Shown one piece after another: positions 11,801 to 22,805 of a stretch of 64,000 nt of DNA. The position numbers and the translations under genes are program-made. The stretch is taken from contig CM056379.1 in the NCBI GenBank assembly GCA_029718625.1, positions 66,553,626 to 66,617,625 on the forward strand, read 5' to 3'. Origin of the DNA: Synaphobranchus kaupii (lineage: Eukaryota; Chordata; Actinopteri; Anguilliformes; Synaphobranchidae). The number at the start of each line of letters is the position of its first letter. The first letter of the stretch is position 1. The notes beneath the pieces are model-generated. The model ran no database searches. It had not been told where the DNA came from and was given only the letters and a program-made list of their open reading frames with translations.

Positions 11801-12870
11801 TGTCTCTCCTCAAGTTCAGCCCTCCATAGGCCCTCACATATGTTGTTCTGGTAAACAACCAAATACCAAGCAGGTGAATAACACACCAACTCCATGCAGC
11901 GGCGATGATTTACGACTGCTGCGGACACACCACACCAAACCCGCTGGGGCGAAAAACAGGATTCCGTTTGTTTTGAATCAACCCCCCACACCCCCCTTTT
12001 TTTTTTTTACAGAAATCAGATGTGAGGATGAGTGGGAAAAAAGAAGAGAAGCACTACCAAACACGTGTGCCGTGCAAGTGTAAAAACAGCAGAGAGCACA
12101 GTGGGTGGGGGGGGGGGGCGTCCTTATGTCCTTCCAGAGTGGGTGTCGGGTGTATTGTTCAGCAGCGCAGGATGCGCTTGCCCAGACCTGTTCCCGGTTG
12201 GGCCGTTCGCAGGACTGATCCTGAGAAAACCTGAGGCCCCCCGTGTGCATGTCAGGAAGCCCTTCCCTCTGTTGGGAAGATATTCTGTGAATATGGAAGC
12301 GCAGCTCCCCTCAGGAATGGCAAGGATTTCCCAAGAGGAGTAAAAAAAAGACGGGGACCGAGCAACAGAGAGGAGGAAGTGGGGGGGGGGGGGGGGGGGC
12401 GCACCACGTTCTTTACGAGGGGGCTGTCACACTGTTGGCAAGCTCTGCTCTGCTGGGGTGTTGTCCGTTCCTGTCCACATTAAGTGAGGTGGAGTTTGAC
12501 ACTGTCAGTGCTGCCACGGGTTCTCTTGTTATTAATATTTTCTGATGAGGTCAATGCCAATCGCACAAGTCTGTGACCATGTTTGTAGTTTAGATTGACA
12601 AAATGTTGCTGAAATTTTTTGTAGGCTCCAAGTCTTCCAATGAACCAATGAATAGTCTGTTCCTTTTGTGACTGAATTATGTCATTCTCTATTGTCCAAT
12701 GATTGGCCATGAGAAAAAATATTGGATAATGCTAGTTCTCATAATTCTGCAACTAGAACAGTATTGTGGTTATATAAATTTTTTTGTGTTTTTACAAAAC
12801 TCACTCACTTTGACCAATTTTGAGAAAATTAACATTTTTGTTTATTTTAAAGTGGTTAACATTTTAATAC
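11801..12870. other. Non-coding stretch with homopolymer runs
   Basis: No gene or known repeat was recognised. It contains a T run at 11998-12009, a G run at about 12108-12118 and a G run at 12380-12399. Short open frames cross it without recognisable content. Confidence 0.5.
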
Positions 12871-13540
12871 TTAACCCCTTCACGCAGATGGCAAATATGG
12901 TCAATTTTCACCTATTTAGGTGCTCTGTTTAAGGCTTAAACAGAGCACCAGGTGTGAGCATCACAGAAACTTGGTAAATGGCTCAAATGAAACAAGACAG
13001 TTGTACCATTTACAATACAAACTTTGTATTTGTATTTTCATAATTTAAGTCAAAATAAAGTGCCATGAATGCAAAGAAACTTTGGAAAAATGCTAATAGA
13101 AATTTGTTTTTCTTTAGTTTGCAAGTAAATACTGAGAGCTACATATGAAACAGGTAAATGTATGTATACATTTCCTGGATCATAAACTCTGTGTCCACAA
13201 GTGTGCAAAATCTGAAGATGACATGCAGAACTACTAAATATCTATGATGCAGAATATAGGCAGTGTAGCCTGTTTCCAGTCTCCAAATCTATCCAAATGG
13301 CTAAATTGTGCACTGCTCTAAGTCATAAAATAATGATATTTAACTACAAATCAACTGTTTTGGCTCATAAAACTCAACTATGCATTATTTTAAAGTGGGA
13401 GTTACTATGTTTTCATCAGTACAGGGGGTAGATATCTATAGGTCGAAAACATGTCATAAAATATATCAAATGTGTTTTATCCATTAGCATATATTTGCCC
13501 CTATTGATGGTTTAAGATGAAAACATTGATATCACAAGTC
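12871..13540 (+). repeat. TTAA-CCCC repeat family, copy 1
   Basis: It begins TTAACCCCTT followed by CGCAGATGGCAAAT and is repeated in the same orientation at 20998-21652 (for example TGTACCATTTACAATACAAAC and ACATTTCCTGGATCATAAA in both). Both copies end at the same point, AACATTGATATCACA. The TTAACCCC start resembles piggyBac-type ends, but no opposite end was found. Confidence 0.75.
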
Positions 13541-14375
13541 AAAGCTCTCCAACAGGGACAGACAGGATAGTTGTTAATAACCACAGAACTATAGCTCTAA
13601 AAATCACCATAGAATTGAATCAATCCATATCTGAACCAGTCTCAACAAAAGCAGTACGCCGTGAGCTTCACAAAGCTGGTATTTATGGCAGGGCCGCCAT
13701 TCTGAAACCATTTGTATCCAAGGCTAATGCACAAAATCGCAAAACATGGTGTAAGGAACACAAAACCTGGACCCCTGAGCAATGGGGAAAAGTGATATGG
13801 TCTGATGAGTCATCTTTTACTCTTTTTACTACATCTGGACGGGTTTATGTTTGGAGAAAGCCTAAGGAGGCATTCAATCCACAATGTCTGTTGCCAACTG
13901 TTAAGTATGGTGGTGGTTCTGTAATGGTATGGGCAGCCATTTCCTGGGACTCACTGGGTCCAATGATTGCTCTCCATGGACCTGTAACAGGAAAACAATA
14001 TGAAACCATTTTACAAAACCAGGTGCACCCTATGGTGCAAACACTGTTGCCTCATGATGTTCCAATATTCCAACATGATAACGCCCCCATACACACTGCA
14101 AAAAAAACATTAAAGAATGGTTCCAAGAACACGAGGATGACATCAAATGCCTTCCATGGCCTGCACAATCACCAGATCTAAACATAATTGAACCTTTATG
14201 GGAACCTTTATTTCCACGTCCTTCATCCCTCAAAGAACTGGAAACTGTCCTTGTTGAACAATGGGCTAATATCCCACTACATACAGTTCGGAAATTGTAT
14301 GAGAGCATTCCTAGAAGGATTGAAACTAATTATACTTTACAATACTGCTGTAATGCAATGAAATGTACCTACTGA
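13541..14375 (+). pseudogene. Tc1-like transposase with one frameshift (DD37E spacing)
   Basis: From about 13546 the frame enters a helix-turn-helix region (STKAVRRELHKAGIYGR) and continues to the catalytic domain. The first Asp is in IWSDESSF, a GGGSVMVWAAI block follows, and the second Asp is in FQHDNAPIHTA. The A run at 14101-14107 is one base short. After it the correct frame continues through SPDLNIIEPLW, with the third catalytic residue Glu, to a stop at 14373-14375. Corrected for that base, 37 residues lie between the second Asp and the Glu, as in DD37E Tc1 relatives rather than the usual 34. The N-terminus is cut off and no terminal inverted repeats were found, so it is not movable by itself. 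Confidence 0.9.
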
Positions 14376-15105
14376 CTGAATTATATATAGCTTGCTAGCT
14401 GGCTACCTAAGCCATTGATCGGACCGGCTAATAGATTAGGTGGTCGGTGTAGCTAACGTTGTAATGTTGTTTGTTGGTGTAACTTAGTAGATTGCTAGCC
14501 ACGTTGGTGGACTTGCTAGCCTATACTTTATTATAGCCTACTGATGCAATGCAGGTGTTTCATAAAGAGTTGTAGAGAACAGTTTTTAATGACCTAGCAA
14601 TTATATATTCTGCCTGCCTAGCTTTGTCACTAAGATAGTTCTGTTGGTGTGGAGCTGAACTAGAGGTCTGCATGGGTCTGATTTAGTCAAAACTGCCCGC
14701 TCCCGCTGCTTTTCATGCCGCAACCGCCCACGCCGCATATATTCTCGCCGTAACCCACCCGCAAGACCTTGTCTGAAACCCTCCCGCAAACCTGCTGCAT
14801 CGCCTTAAAATCCCATATGCAAGTTCGCATCCCCTTAAAATCCTATTGCCTGACACTTATAGAATGTATTGACAATGTACACTTAGATAATGTATAGATA
14901 ATGTAATGCGATAACCAAGTTGTTTATTTGTCGCCATAAACATGCGTAAAATCTATGGCTCGTATAGCGCAACGGGAAAAAAATGTTTTTCATAGCAATA
15001 AGATGTCATTAGGATAACAATTTTCAAATAAAGAAATCCTTTATTACATGAGGTGGACTGGCCCTGTTATTAACAGAGTTAAATTAAATTGAAAGTTGGC
15101 ACAAC
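14376..15105. other. Non-coding stretch, possible hAT fragment at 14660-14830
   Basis: No gene is seen. AGAGGTCTGCATGGGTCTGA near 14663 resembles a hAT-type end, but no partner end was found. The rest is ordinary AT-rich sequence with TAGCTAGC-like words. Confidence 0.35.
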
Positions 15106-15109
15106 ATTT

Positions 15110-15312
15110 TCCTCACCTACTCTGAGAAGGTTTTTGTCCGTTATTTTTACTGTTTTCCACATTTTGGAATAGTAAAGACATCAAAACTATGAGATAACAC
15201 AAATTAAAGTATGCAAAAACCAAAAAAGTGCTATATTTTAGATTCTTCAAAGTAGCCACCCTTTGCCTTGATAACGGCTTTGCACATTGCCATTCTCTCA
15301 AACAACTTCTGT
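15110..15312 (-). mobile_element. Tc1-like element fragment
   Basis: The words CTTCAAAGTAGCCACCCTTT and GCCTTGATAACGGCTTTGCA followed by CATTCTCTCAAA are characteristic of a widespread fish Tc1-like element, read here against its transposase. The terminal side toward 15110 includes the AT-rich segment around ACATCAAAACTATGAGATAA. Only a fragment remains. Confidence 0.65.
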
Positions 15313-15319
15313 GGTAAAC

Positions 15320-16675
15320 AGGTATCAGATCAAAAACGTCTACGACGTAAAAAAAGCCAAGTTACTCACGCATAACCTACATAGCGCTGTCTATCAGTTC
15401 TTAATTCCAACTTGCAAAAACTAGGCCTGCCTTTAAAAGTCTTGATATCAAAATGTGGCCAAGTTACAACTAACAATATTGCTTATCTTAGCTCACACTA
15501 AATAAACTAGCTCTATTCCAAAGCAATGTTATCCAAACTTTCCTAAATTATTTAATGCAACTTGGCCCTGTGTTTCTTCATCTTTGCATGTGAAGAGATT
15601 GTGCATCATGGAACAACAGATGATTTCAATGTTTTTAACAGTTGATGAATAATTACACTCCAGAAAGGATATGGTTGTACTTTGTTTGCAAGTTTAATTT
15701 AGAAAATGTACAGGTTTTAAAATGTTAACTGCTGCTACAGCATTCTTTACAATTCACAAACAGTCATTTATATGAAGAAACATCATGTACAATAGAGAAA
15801 GGGGTGATAAATCAATGCAGATAAAAATCAGTAATATTTTTACCTAGAAAATAGCGTACATAAAGCATTTTTACAAACGTATCCAGACATGTTTGTGGGT
15901 CAGATGGTGGCAAATAAGTAATAGTACCAATTTTCTTAACATAATAGTATTTATGATATTTGCAAACAGAATTTTGTGAACACAAGGATATCTATACTCT
16001 GTAGGGCCACACAGGTTTTGATAGAAATCCAAATAAATAAATCAATAAATACATAATAATAAATATAATAATAATAATACATTTTATTCATTCTCTGCTT
16101 TTCATAGACCCAAAGCAGTGGATGCAGACAATTGTTGCCTTTGGCTTGCTCTTGTGGGGGGTTTAGGCTGGGTTTTGCTGTGAAGTGCATTGTGATAACT
16201 TGTTGTGAAATGCGCTATATAAATAAATATTGATTGATTGATTGATTGATTGTTCAAACATGCCCTATAGTGTAGTAATTTTTCTGTTTAATTTCTAAGT
16301 GCAACACATCTGAATCAGAGTATTTCCACAATAAATTATTTTCATTTTGCAGTTTGATGTGGCACATACAGTTTAATTGACCACATTCTCTTGAGATGGT
16401 AAGATGAAGAAACACAGGGCCAAGTTGCATTAAATAATTTAGGAAAGTTTGGATAGCATTGCTTTGGAATAGAGCTAGTTTATTTAGTGTGAGCTACGAT
16501 AGGCAATATTGTTAGTTGTAACTTGGCCACATTTTGATATCAAGACTTTTAAAGGCAGGCTTAGTTTTTGGAATTAAGTTGGAATTAAGAACTTATAGAC
16601 AGCGCTATGTAGGCTATGCGTGAGTAACTTGGCTTTTTTTAACGTCGTAGATGTTTTTGATCTAATATCACTTAT
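15320..16675. mobile_element. Element with about 260-base terminal inverted repeats, copy 1
   Basis: The left arm about 15320-15585 is mirrored by 16401-16675; both start with AGATCAAAAAC(G/A)TCTACGACGT-type ends. The middle is AT-rich and non-coding. A LINE tail has inserted at about 16085-16256. A second copy, itself split by a solo LTR, lies at about 45500-48695 in meox1 intron 2. No transposase is present. Confidence 0.8.
16085..16256 (+). repeat. LINE 3' tail with (TTGA)n, RTE/Rex3 type
   Basis: GTGAAATGCGCTATATAAAT leads into a tandem TTGA array. This is the usual 3' end of RTE-group (Rex3-like) fish LINEs. The inserted segment interrupts sequence that is continuous in the copy at 48240-48300. 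Confidence 0.65.
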
Positions 16676-17300
16676 TTTTTATAGCTAACCAATGATGAAT
16701 AATGCATGAAGATAAACACGGAGAGAGACATGCATTCCAAAGAAATGTATGCAGACATTTGCTTAACCATCTATTGACAAGAATGAGGACAGTTATCCTA
16801 TTACAGACAGCACACAATTACATTAAAAGAGTTTGTAGATGAGCAGTATTTAATGTGTAATGAAATACAATGAACAGCACCACCTGAGCTATGGATCATG
16901 AAGAAGCATGTAAATTAATGAACCAAGTCTATATGGAGACATGCATGCACAATGGGCTAGACGCAAACACATTCTAGCTGAAAGACATACAGCATAAATA
17001 GCTAGTACAGCCTAAATAGTTTGCATCAGTAAAATATGGAAATACAGTTTTAAAATAGGGCTATTAGTATTCTATGAAATACATTTAACGTTAGGCTATT
17101 CAACACTGGATTGCCGGATGCGTAACTCCAACCTTCCATGTGTGGGCTACGAGCTAGCGAGCGAGCTAGTGAGTTTCTGCACAGCAGAGTTTTTTTTCCG
17201 GTAGTGTAGAACGTTACCTGCGGGAAATGTTTTGGTACCGGACAGCTAGGTTTAGTTTAGTTTTCTGTAGTGCAATGAATGTAGGCTATAATGCATGTTT
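16676..17300. other. Non-coding stretch
   Basis: Nothing recognised. AT-rich with short GAGCTAGCGAGCGAGCTAG palindromic words at about 17150-17170. Confidence 0.4.
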
Positions 17301-17309
17301 ATTTGCTTC

Positions 17310-20166
17310 GTAGTAGCCTTTGCCTTCTGGCTCAGCTCTCTCTTCATCACAACGGTGCGGTAAAGCGAGCGCAATACCGCTCCCGCTGCTCCGATTCTCC
17401 GGCTCATCTCACGCTCCATCGTCCCCTCACTCGAGAACAAGACCCCGAGCTACTTGAACTCCCTCACTTGGGGTAAAGACTCATTCCCTACTTGGAGTAG
17501 ACAAATCATCGGTTTCCTGCGGAGAACCATGGCCTCACATTTAGAGGTGCTGATCCTCATCCCAGCCGCTTCACACTCGGCTGCGAACCGATCCAGTGAG
17601 TGCTGAAGGTCGCAGACCGATGGTGCCATCAGGACCACATCATCTGCAAACAGCAGCGATTCAATCCTCAGCCCACCGAACTGCAACCCCTCTCCTCCAC
17701 GACTACGCCTTGAAATCCTGTCCATGAATACCACAAACGTGATAGGTGACAAGGCGCAGCCCTGACGGAGGCCAACCCCCACTGGGAACGAGTCCGACTT
17801 ACTGCCGATAACCCGGACACAGCTCTCGCTTTGGGTGTACAGAGATTGGATGGCCCTGAGTAGTGACCCCCTCACCCCATACTCCCGCAGCACCTCCCAC
17901 AATATCTCCCGGGGAACCCGGTCATAAGCCTTCTCCAAATCCACAAAACACATGTTGACCAGATAAGCATACTCCCAGGCCCCCTCTAGGATCCTTGCGA
18001 GAGTAAAAAGCTGGTCCGTTGTACCACGACCAGGACGGAATCCGCATTGTTCCTCTTCAATCTGAGGTTCGACTATCGGCCGGACCCTCCTTTCCAGTAC
18101 CTTAGAGTATACTTTCCCGGGGAGGCTGAGTAGTGTAATGCCTCTATAGTTGGCACACACCCTCTGGTCCCCCTTTTTGAACAGGGGAACCACCACCCCG
18201 GTCTGCCACTCCTTAGGTACTGCCCCCGACTTCCACGCAATGCTGATGAGACGTGTCATCCATGACAGCCCCTCAACACCCAGAGCCTTCAGCATTTCTG
18301 GATGGATCTCATCAACCCCTGGGGCTTTGCCACTGTGGAGTTGTTTGATTACCACAGTGACTTCCTCCAGGGACTTGATCCCCCATCATCCTCCAGCTCT
18401 GCCTCTACTACAGAAGGTGGATTAGTCGGGTTCAGGAGTTCCTCAAAGTGTTCCTTCCACCGCCCTATCACCTTATCAGTTGAGGTCAACAGCGTCCCAT
18501 CCTTACTATAAACAGCTTGGATGGTTCCCCGTTTCCCCCTCCTGAGGTGTCGGACGGTTTTCCAGAACCGCTTTGGTGCCGACCGAAAGTCCTTCTCCAT
18601 AGCTTGTCCGAACTCCTCCCACACCCGCTGCTTTGCCTCTGCCACGGCTGAGGCTGCTGTCCTTCGAGCCTGTCGGTACCTTGCAACTGCCTCCGGAGTT
18701 CCCCAGGATAACATATCCCGGAAGGCCTCCTTCTTCAGTCGGACGGCTTCCCTGACCACCGGTGTCCACCAGGATGTTCGAGGGTTACCGCCCCTTGAGG
18801 CACCTAAGACCTTGAGACCACAGCTCCCAGCCGCAGCTTCAGCAATGGAAGCTTTGAACATTGTCCACTCTGGTTCAATGTCCCCAGCCTCCACAGGGAT
18901 GCCAGAAAAGCTCTGCCGGAGGTGTGAGTTGAAAGTCTCCCAGACCAGGGCCTCCTCCAGACGTTCCCAGTTCACCCGCACTACACGTTTGGGCTTACCA
19001 GGTCTGTCCAGAGGCTTCCCCGGCCACCTGACCCAACTCACCACCAGATGGTAATCAGTAGACAGCTCTGCCCCTCTCTTCACCCGAGTGTCCAATACAT
19101 ACGGCCTCAGATCCGATGATACGATAACAAAATCGATCATCGACCTTCGGCCTAGAGTGCTCTGGTACCATGTACACTTATGAGCAACCTTATGTTCGAA
19201 CATGGTGTTTGTTATGGCTAATCCATGACTAGCACAGAAGTCCAATAACAAACCACCGCTCGGGTTCAGATCAGGGAGGCCGTTCCTCCCAATCACGCCT
19301 CTCCAAGTTCTTCCATCGTTGCCCACGTGCACATTGAAGTCTCCCAACAGGACTATGGAGTCCCCTACAGGAGCCCCATGCAGGACTCCATTCAGGGTCT
19401 CCAAGAAGGCCGAATACTCTGAACTGCTGTTCGGTGCATAAGCCTAACCCTTAGGCGCAGGGAGGCGACCCTCTCGCCCACCGGGGTGAACTCCAACGTA
19501 GCGGCACTCAGCCGGGGACTTGTGAGTATCCCCACCCCCGCCCGACGCCTCACACCTTGGGCAACTCCGGAGAAGAATAGAGTCCAACCCCTATCCAGGA
19601 GTAAGGTTCCAGAGCCAAGGCTGTGCGTAGAGGTAAGCCCCACCAGATCCAACTGGTAACGCTCCACCTCCCGCACAAGCTCCGGCTCCTTCCCCCTCAG
19701 AGAGGTGACGTTCCACGTCCCCAAAGCCAGCCTCTGCCGCCCGGGTCTGGTCCGTCGAGACCCTCTATCTTCACTGCCACCTGTCTGGCAGCGCACCCGA
19801 CCCCAGTGATTCTTCCCGTAGGTGGTGGGCCCACGGGATAACGGAGTTAAAGTGGTGATGGTTGCCACGTTGCTTCTTCGGGCTGTGCCCGCCCAGCCAC
19901 CAGGCGCTCGCTGACGGGTCCTCCTTCTGGGCCTGGCTCCAGAAGTGGGCCCCGGGCTTCCTCCGGGCAGGGTCACTAAACTCCTAGTCTGTTGTTCCAT
20001 GGAGTCTTTTTGAACCATTCTTAGTCTGGCCCCTCACCTGAGACCAATTTGCCATGGGAGTCCCTACCAGGAACACAAGGTTCCAGACAACACAGCTCCC
20101 AGGTTCATAGGGAGGCACAAACCTCTCCACCACAATACGGTGATGGTTCCCGGAGAAGCCTTTGCA
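17310..20166 (-). pseudogene. Rex3 (RTE clade) LINE: endonuclease and reverse transcriptase, 3'-truncated
   Basis: Read on the minus strand, the 5' leader starts near 20166. An apurinic endonuclease follows ([27 protein letters not shown], then the catalytic-type STDYHLVVS). A linker with [17 protein letters not shown] comes next, then the reverse transcriptase (EWQTGVVVPLFKKGD, CGFRPGRGT, FVDLEKAYDRVPRE, GLRQGCALSP, and catalytic FADDV near 17640-17650). The segments WQTGVVV and QGCALSP correspond to the sites generally used to amplify Rex3. Frame changes near 19400 and 18350 and an in-frame stop just after REFK near 17449 make it dead, but long frames survive, so it is fairly young. The coding sequence stops abruptly near 17310, before the expected C-terminal end and 3' tail. 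This is unusual because LINEs normally lose their 5' end. Confidence 0.93.
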
Positions 20167-20800
20167 ATAAAAATACGTTAATGTGTCAATGTGAAAATAA
20201 TAACTAAGAAATTAAAAGTACTTAACAGTTGCACAATGTTTTTGTGGAAAATACACATGTGCCCTGCTGGGCTCGAACCCACAATCCACTGTGTGAGAGA
20301 CTGCAGTTCTAACCACTAAGCCACAGTAGCTTCTTGGAAAGCATGAAGCCATTAGCTACATTAACATTAAAAAACATTAGTATGAAGTGTTTTTATTAGA
20401 CGATAAGCTGGATGAGCAGGTATACGGACCATACCCTCAACTAATAATTCTCCCCATTGGATAACATCGCGACGGAGGCAGGCAGTTTGGCAGGAAAATG
20501 GGAAGAAGAAGAAGAAGCGGAAGAGGAAGGAGAAAACGGCAAAATAACCCAGGTTTGGGGCTTTATTGTGTGGATGTGTGATGTTGTATCTGAATGCTGT
20601 GTGGTTACATGAGGTCAGAACATACAGAAGTTAATGTTTGTAAGGGCTGAGAGTCTGTGGTCATTGTGGTTACTTCTGTAGGAAACCCTGAAAAGTGCCA
20701 AACTCTCAGTGCTGTATAGGTATGGGGCATGCCCCACCAAGCCGTAACTTGGCGGATGGCTTACCTGCCATCTCAATTCCACAGGTAAATAGGTGATGCC
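20159..20800 (-). repeat. tRNA-like interspersed repeat, copy A
   Basis: On the minus strand, about 20334-20262 carries an A-box-like TGGCTTAGTGG and a B-box-like GGTTCGAGCCC at tRNA spacing. Flanking words TTTGCAATAAAAA (20161) and CTTGGCGGATGGCTTACCTG (20749) recur around the related copies at 35640-36150. Arm pairing is too poor for a working tRNA. It is best read as a tRNA-derived module inside a repeat family. Confidence 0.55.
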
Positions 20801-20821
20801 ATCATGATTCTGTATAAAAGG

Positions 20822-20890
20822 ATATCAAAAGACTCCTGATATCTTATTTCCAGGTACTCTTAGAAGCAATACTACTATGTTTCTCTGCGT
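20822..20890 (-). repeat. Short Tc1-like fragment
   Basis: ATATCAAAAGACTCCTGATAT and the following CAGGTACTCTTA resemble the segments at 55020-55070 (inverted) and 59868-59920. It is a small remnant of the same Tc1-like family. Confidence 0.5.
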
Positions 20891-20997
20891 CGTGGAGCCG
20901 CTGGTACTCGCAAAGCTCTGAAAAGTGCCTCTGTGCGCCTTGCCTTTGAAGAGGCTGTGGACACCCCATGAGGATGCCAGCTCTTGTGCACAGGCTT

Positions 20998-21652
20998 TTA
21001 ACCCCTTAGCGCAGATGGCAAATTTCACCTATTTAGGGGGTGCTCTGTTTAAGGCTTTATAACTCCAGGTGTGCGCATCATATTAACTTGGTAAATGGCT
21101 TAAATGAAACAAGACAGGTGTACCATTTACAATACAAACTTAGATTTGTTTATTTTCATAATTTAAGTCAAAATAAATTGGCACAAATGCAAAGAAACTT
21201 TATAAAAATTAAATTGTTTGCTGAGAGCTACATAAGTGAAATCGGTAATATATATACATTTCCTGGATCATAAAATCTATGTCCACAAGTTTAGCAAAAT
21301 CTGAGGATGATATGCAAAACTACTAAAGGTCTATGATGCAAAATATAGCAGTGTATCCTGTTGTCCATTAGTGTCTCCAAATCTATCCAAATGGCTAAAT
21401 TGTGCACTGCTCTAAATAAATAAAAAAATGATATATTTAACTACAAATCAACAGTTTTGGTTCATAAAACTCACTTTTGCATAATTTTCAAGTGGGAATT
21501 ACTATATTTCCATCAGTATAGGGGGATAGATATCTATGGGTCCAAAGCCTCTATGCAAAACATGTCATAAAATGAATAAAATTAGTTTTGTCCATTATAA
21601 AGCATATACATTTGCTCCTTCTGATGGCTTAAGATAAAAAACATTGATATCA
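20998..21652 (+). repeat. TTAA-CCCC repeat family, copy 2
   Basis: A direct copy of 12871-13540, starting at TTAACCCCTTAGCGCAGATGG. It ends at AACATTGATATCACA, exactly where copy 1 ends, immediately before the open reading frame at 21655. Confidence 0.75.
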
Positions 21653-21654
21653 CA

Positions 21655-22689
21655 GTGTTACATACACCTAAATATGTTGCTGCAGTCCTCTCAACTGAGC
21701 CAGGTGAGGAGACTGTCAAACCCCTGGAGGCAGAACCTGCTACTGCAGACACAGCAGCCCAGCCTGGTGAGGAGACCGTCGAACCCCTGGAGGCAGAACC
21801 TGCTACTGCAGACACAGCAGCCCAGCCTGGTGAGGAGACCGTCAAACCCCTGGATGCAGAACCTGCTACTGCAGACACAGCAGCCCAGCCTGGTGAGGAG
21901 ACCATCGAACCCCTGGGGGCAGAACCTGCTACTGCAGACGCAGCAGCCCAGCCTGGTGAGGAGACCGTTGAACCGCAGGACGCGGAACCGGCTTCTACAG
22001 GCCCATCAGCCCTGCCAGGTGGAGAGGTCTACGCACCCCAACAGGTGGAGTCAGCCCCCACAGACCAGTCCACCCAGGCCGAGGACCCCACCCCACCCCT
22101 TGTGGACTTTTCTTCCCCTCCTGCTGCTTCCCCTCCTGCTGAATCCGGGGAACCTCTGTCTGCTGCACAGACAGAAGGGGTGTGCTCTGTGGACTCTCCC
22201 ACTTCCACAGTTCCTGTGATGGAGGAGATAGGGGGACTTCTGCGAAAGTCTCGCTCCCCTATCAGAGCTGTAAAGAGACCCCGGGACAAACGGAGCAGGA
22301 AGCCAACCCCCGGCCGTTTTACGACTCCTCTGGCCCTCAAAGTCTCCGCCAGAGTGTTGTCGTGCACTCCAAAGCAAGATGAAAGCAGCCAATTTAGAAC
22401 AACAGTTTCCCCCACCCTTGTCTCTCCACCCCCGAGCCACACCTGCAAACTTCGCACACACACATCATCCAGGGAGAGTGCAAGAGCCCCTTTCCGACGT
22501 CAGAAGTGTTCGGAGAGCAGTGATGGACTGGATGCCTACGAGCGACGATCAGCCCAGCTGCCCAGAGAGGGAACCAAAGCCAAAACTGGCATAGACCCCT
22601 GGACAGAGATGAGACGGGCGTGGTTAAGGGGCATCCACGTGCGGAAGAAGCAAGATGACAGGATGCCTCCTGTCATCCCGGTTTGCTAA
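21655..22689 (+). CDS. Hypothetical protein of 344 residues with 21-residue acidic repeats and a basic C-terminal half
   Basis: I do not recognise this protein. After a short leader it contains about five copies of a 21-residue unit (PGEETVEPLEAEPATADTAAQ type), an acidic, Pro/Ala-rich stretch. A Pro-rich segment follows (about 130-165), then a basic half with KSRSPIRAVKRPRDKRSRKP near 193-212, a possible nuclear localisation signal. It ends with a region including DPWTEMRRAWLRGI. The frame stays open across a GC-rich kilobase, and the repeat period (63 bases) keeps the reading frame. No promoter or splice partner was identified, and repeat DNA flanks it on both sides. It could be an exon of an unrecognised gene, a mobile-element protein, or chance. 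The Met chosen is the first in the frame and is not otherwise supported. Confidence 0.4.
   Translation: MLHTPKYVAAVLSTEPGEETVKPLEAEPATADTAAQPGEETVEPLEAEPATADTAAQPGEETVKPLDAEPATADTAAQPGEETIEPLGAEPATADAAAQPGEETVEPQDAEPASTGPSALPGGEVYAPQQVESAPTDQSTQAEDPTPPLVDFSSPPAASPPAESGEPLSAAQTEGVCSVDSPTSTVPVMEEIGGLLRKSRSPIRAVKRPRDKRSRKPTPGRFTTPLALKVSARVLSCTPKQDESSQFRTTVSPTLVSPPPSHTCKLRTHTSSRESARAPFRRQKCSESSDGLDAYERRSAQLPREGTKAKTGIDPWTEMRRAWLRGIHVRKKQDDRMPPVIPVC
21706..22014 (+). repeat. 63-base coding minisatellite, about 5 copies
   Basis: Units start at 21706, 21769, 21832, 21895 and 21958, each beginning GAGGAGAC. Units differ by single substitutions, mostly Glu/Lys and Val/Ile swaps. The fifth unit is clearly diverged. 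Confidence 0.92.
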
Positions 22690-22805
22690 ACGCTGTGGCC
22701 CTCCGCAGCCAAAGGACTGCCAGTAACCACACTGGGGTTCTAGGAGGTAAAACTGGCACTCTGCCTGCCCCTGCCCCCCCCCCCCACCCACCCACCACCC
22801 CCCCA

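Noticed and set aside
18521..19054. 177-codon plus-strand frame antisense to Rex3
   Set aside because: It is a shadow of the GC-rich Rex3 coding strand, with no independent motif.
22029..22463. 144- and 136-codon minus-strand frames opposite the 21655-22689 ORF
   Set aside because: They are antisense shadows of the GC-rich ORF; composition is implausible and there are no motifs.
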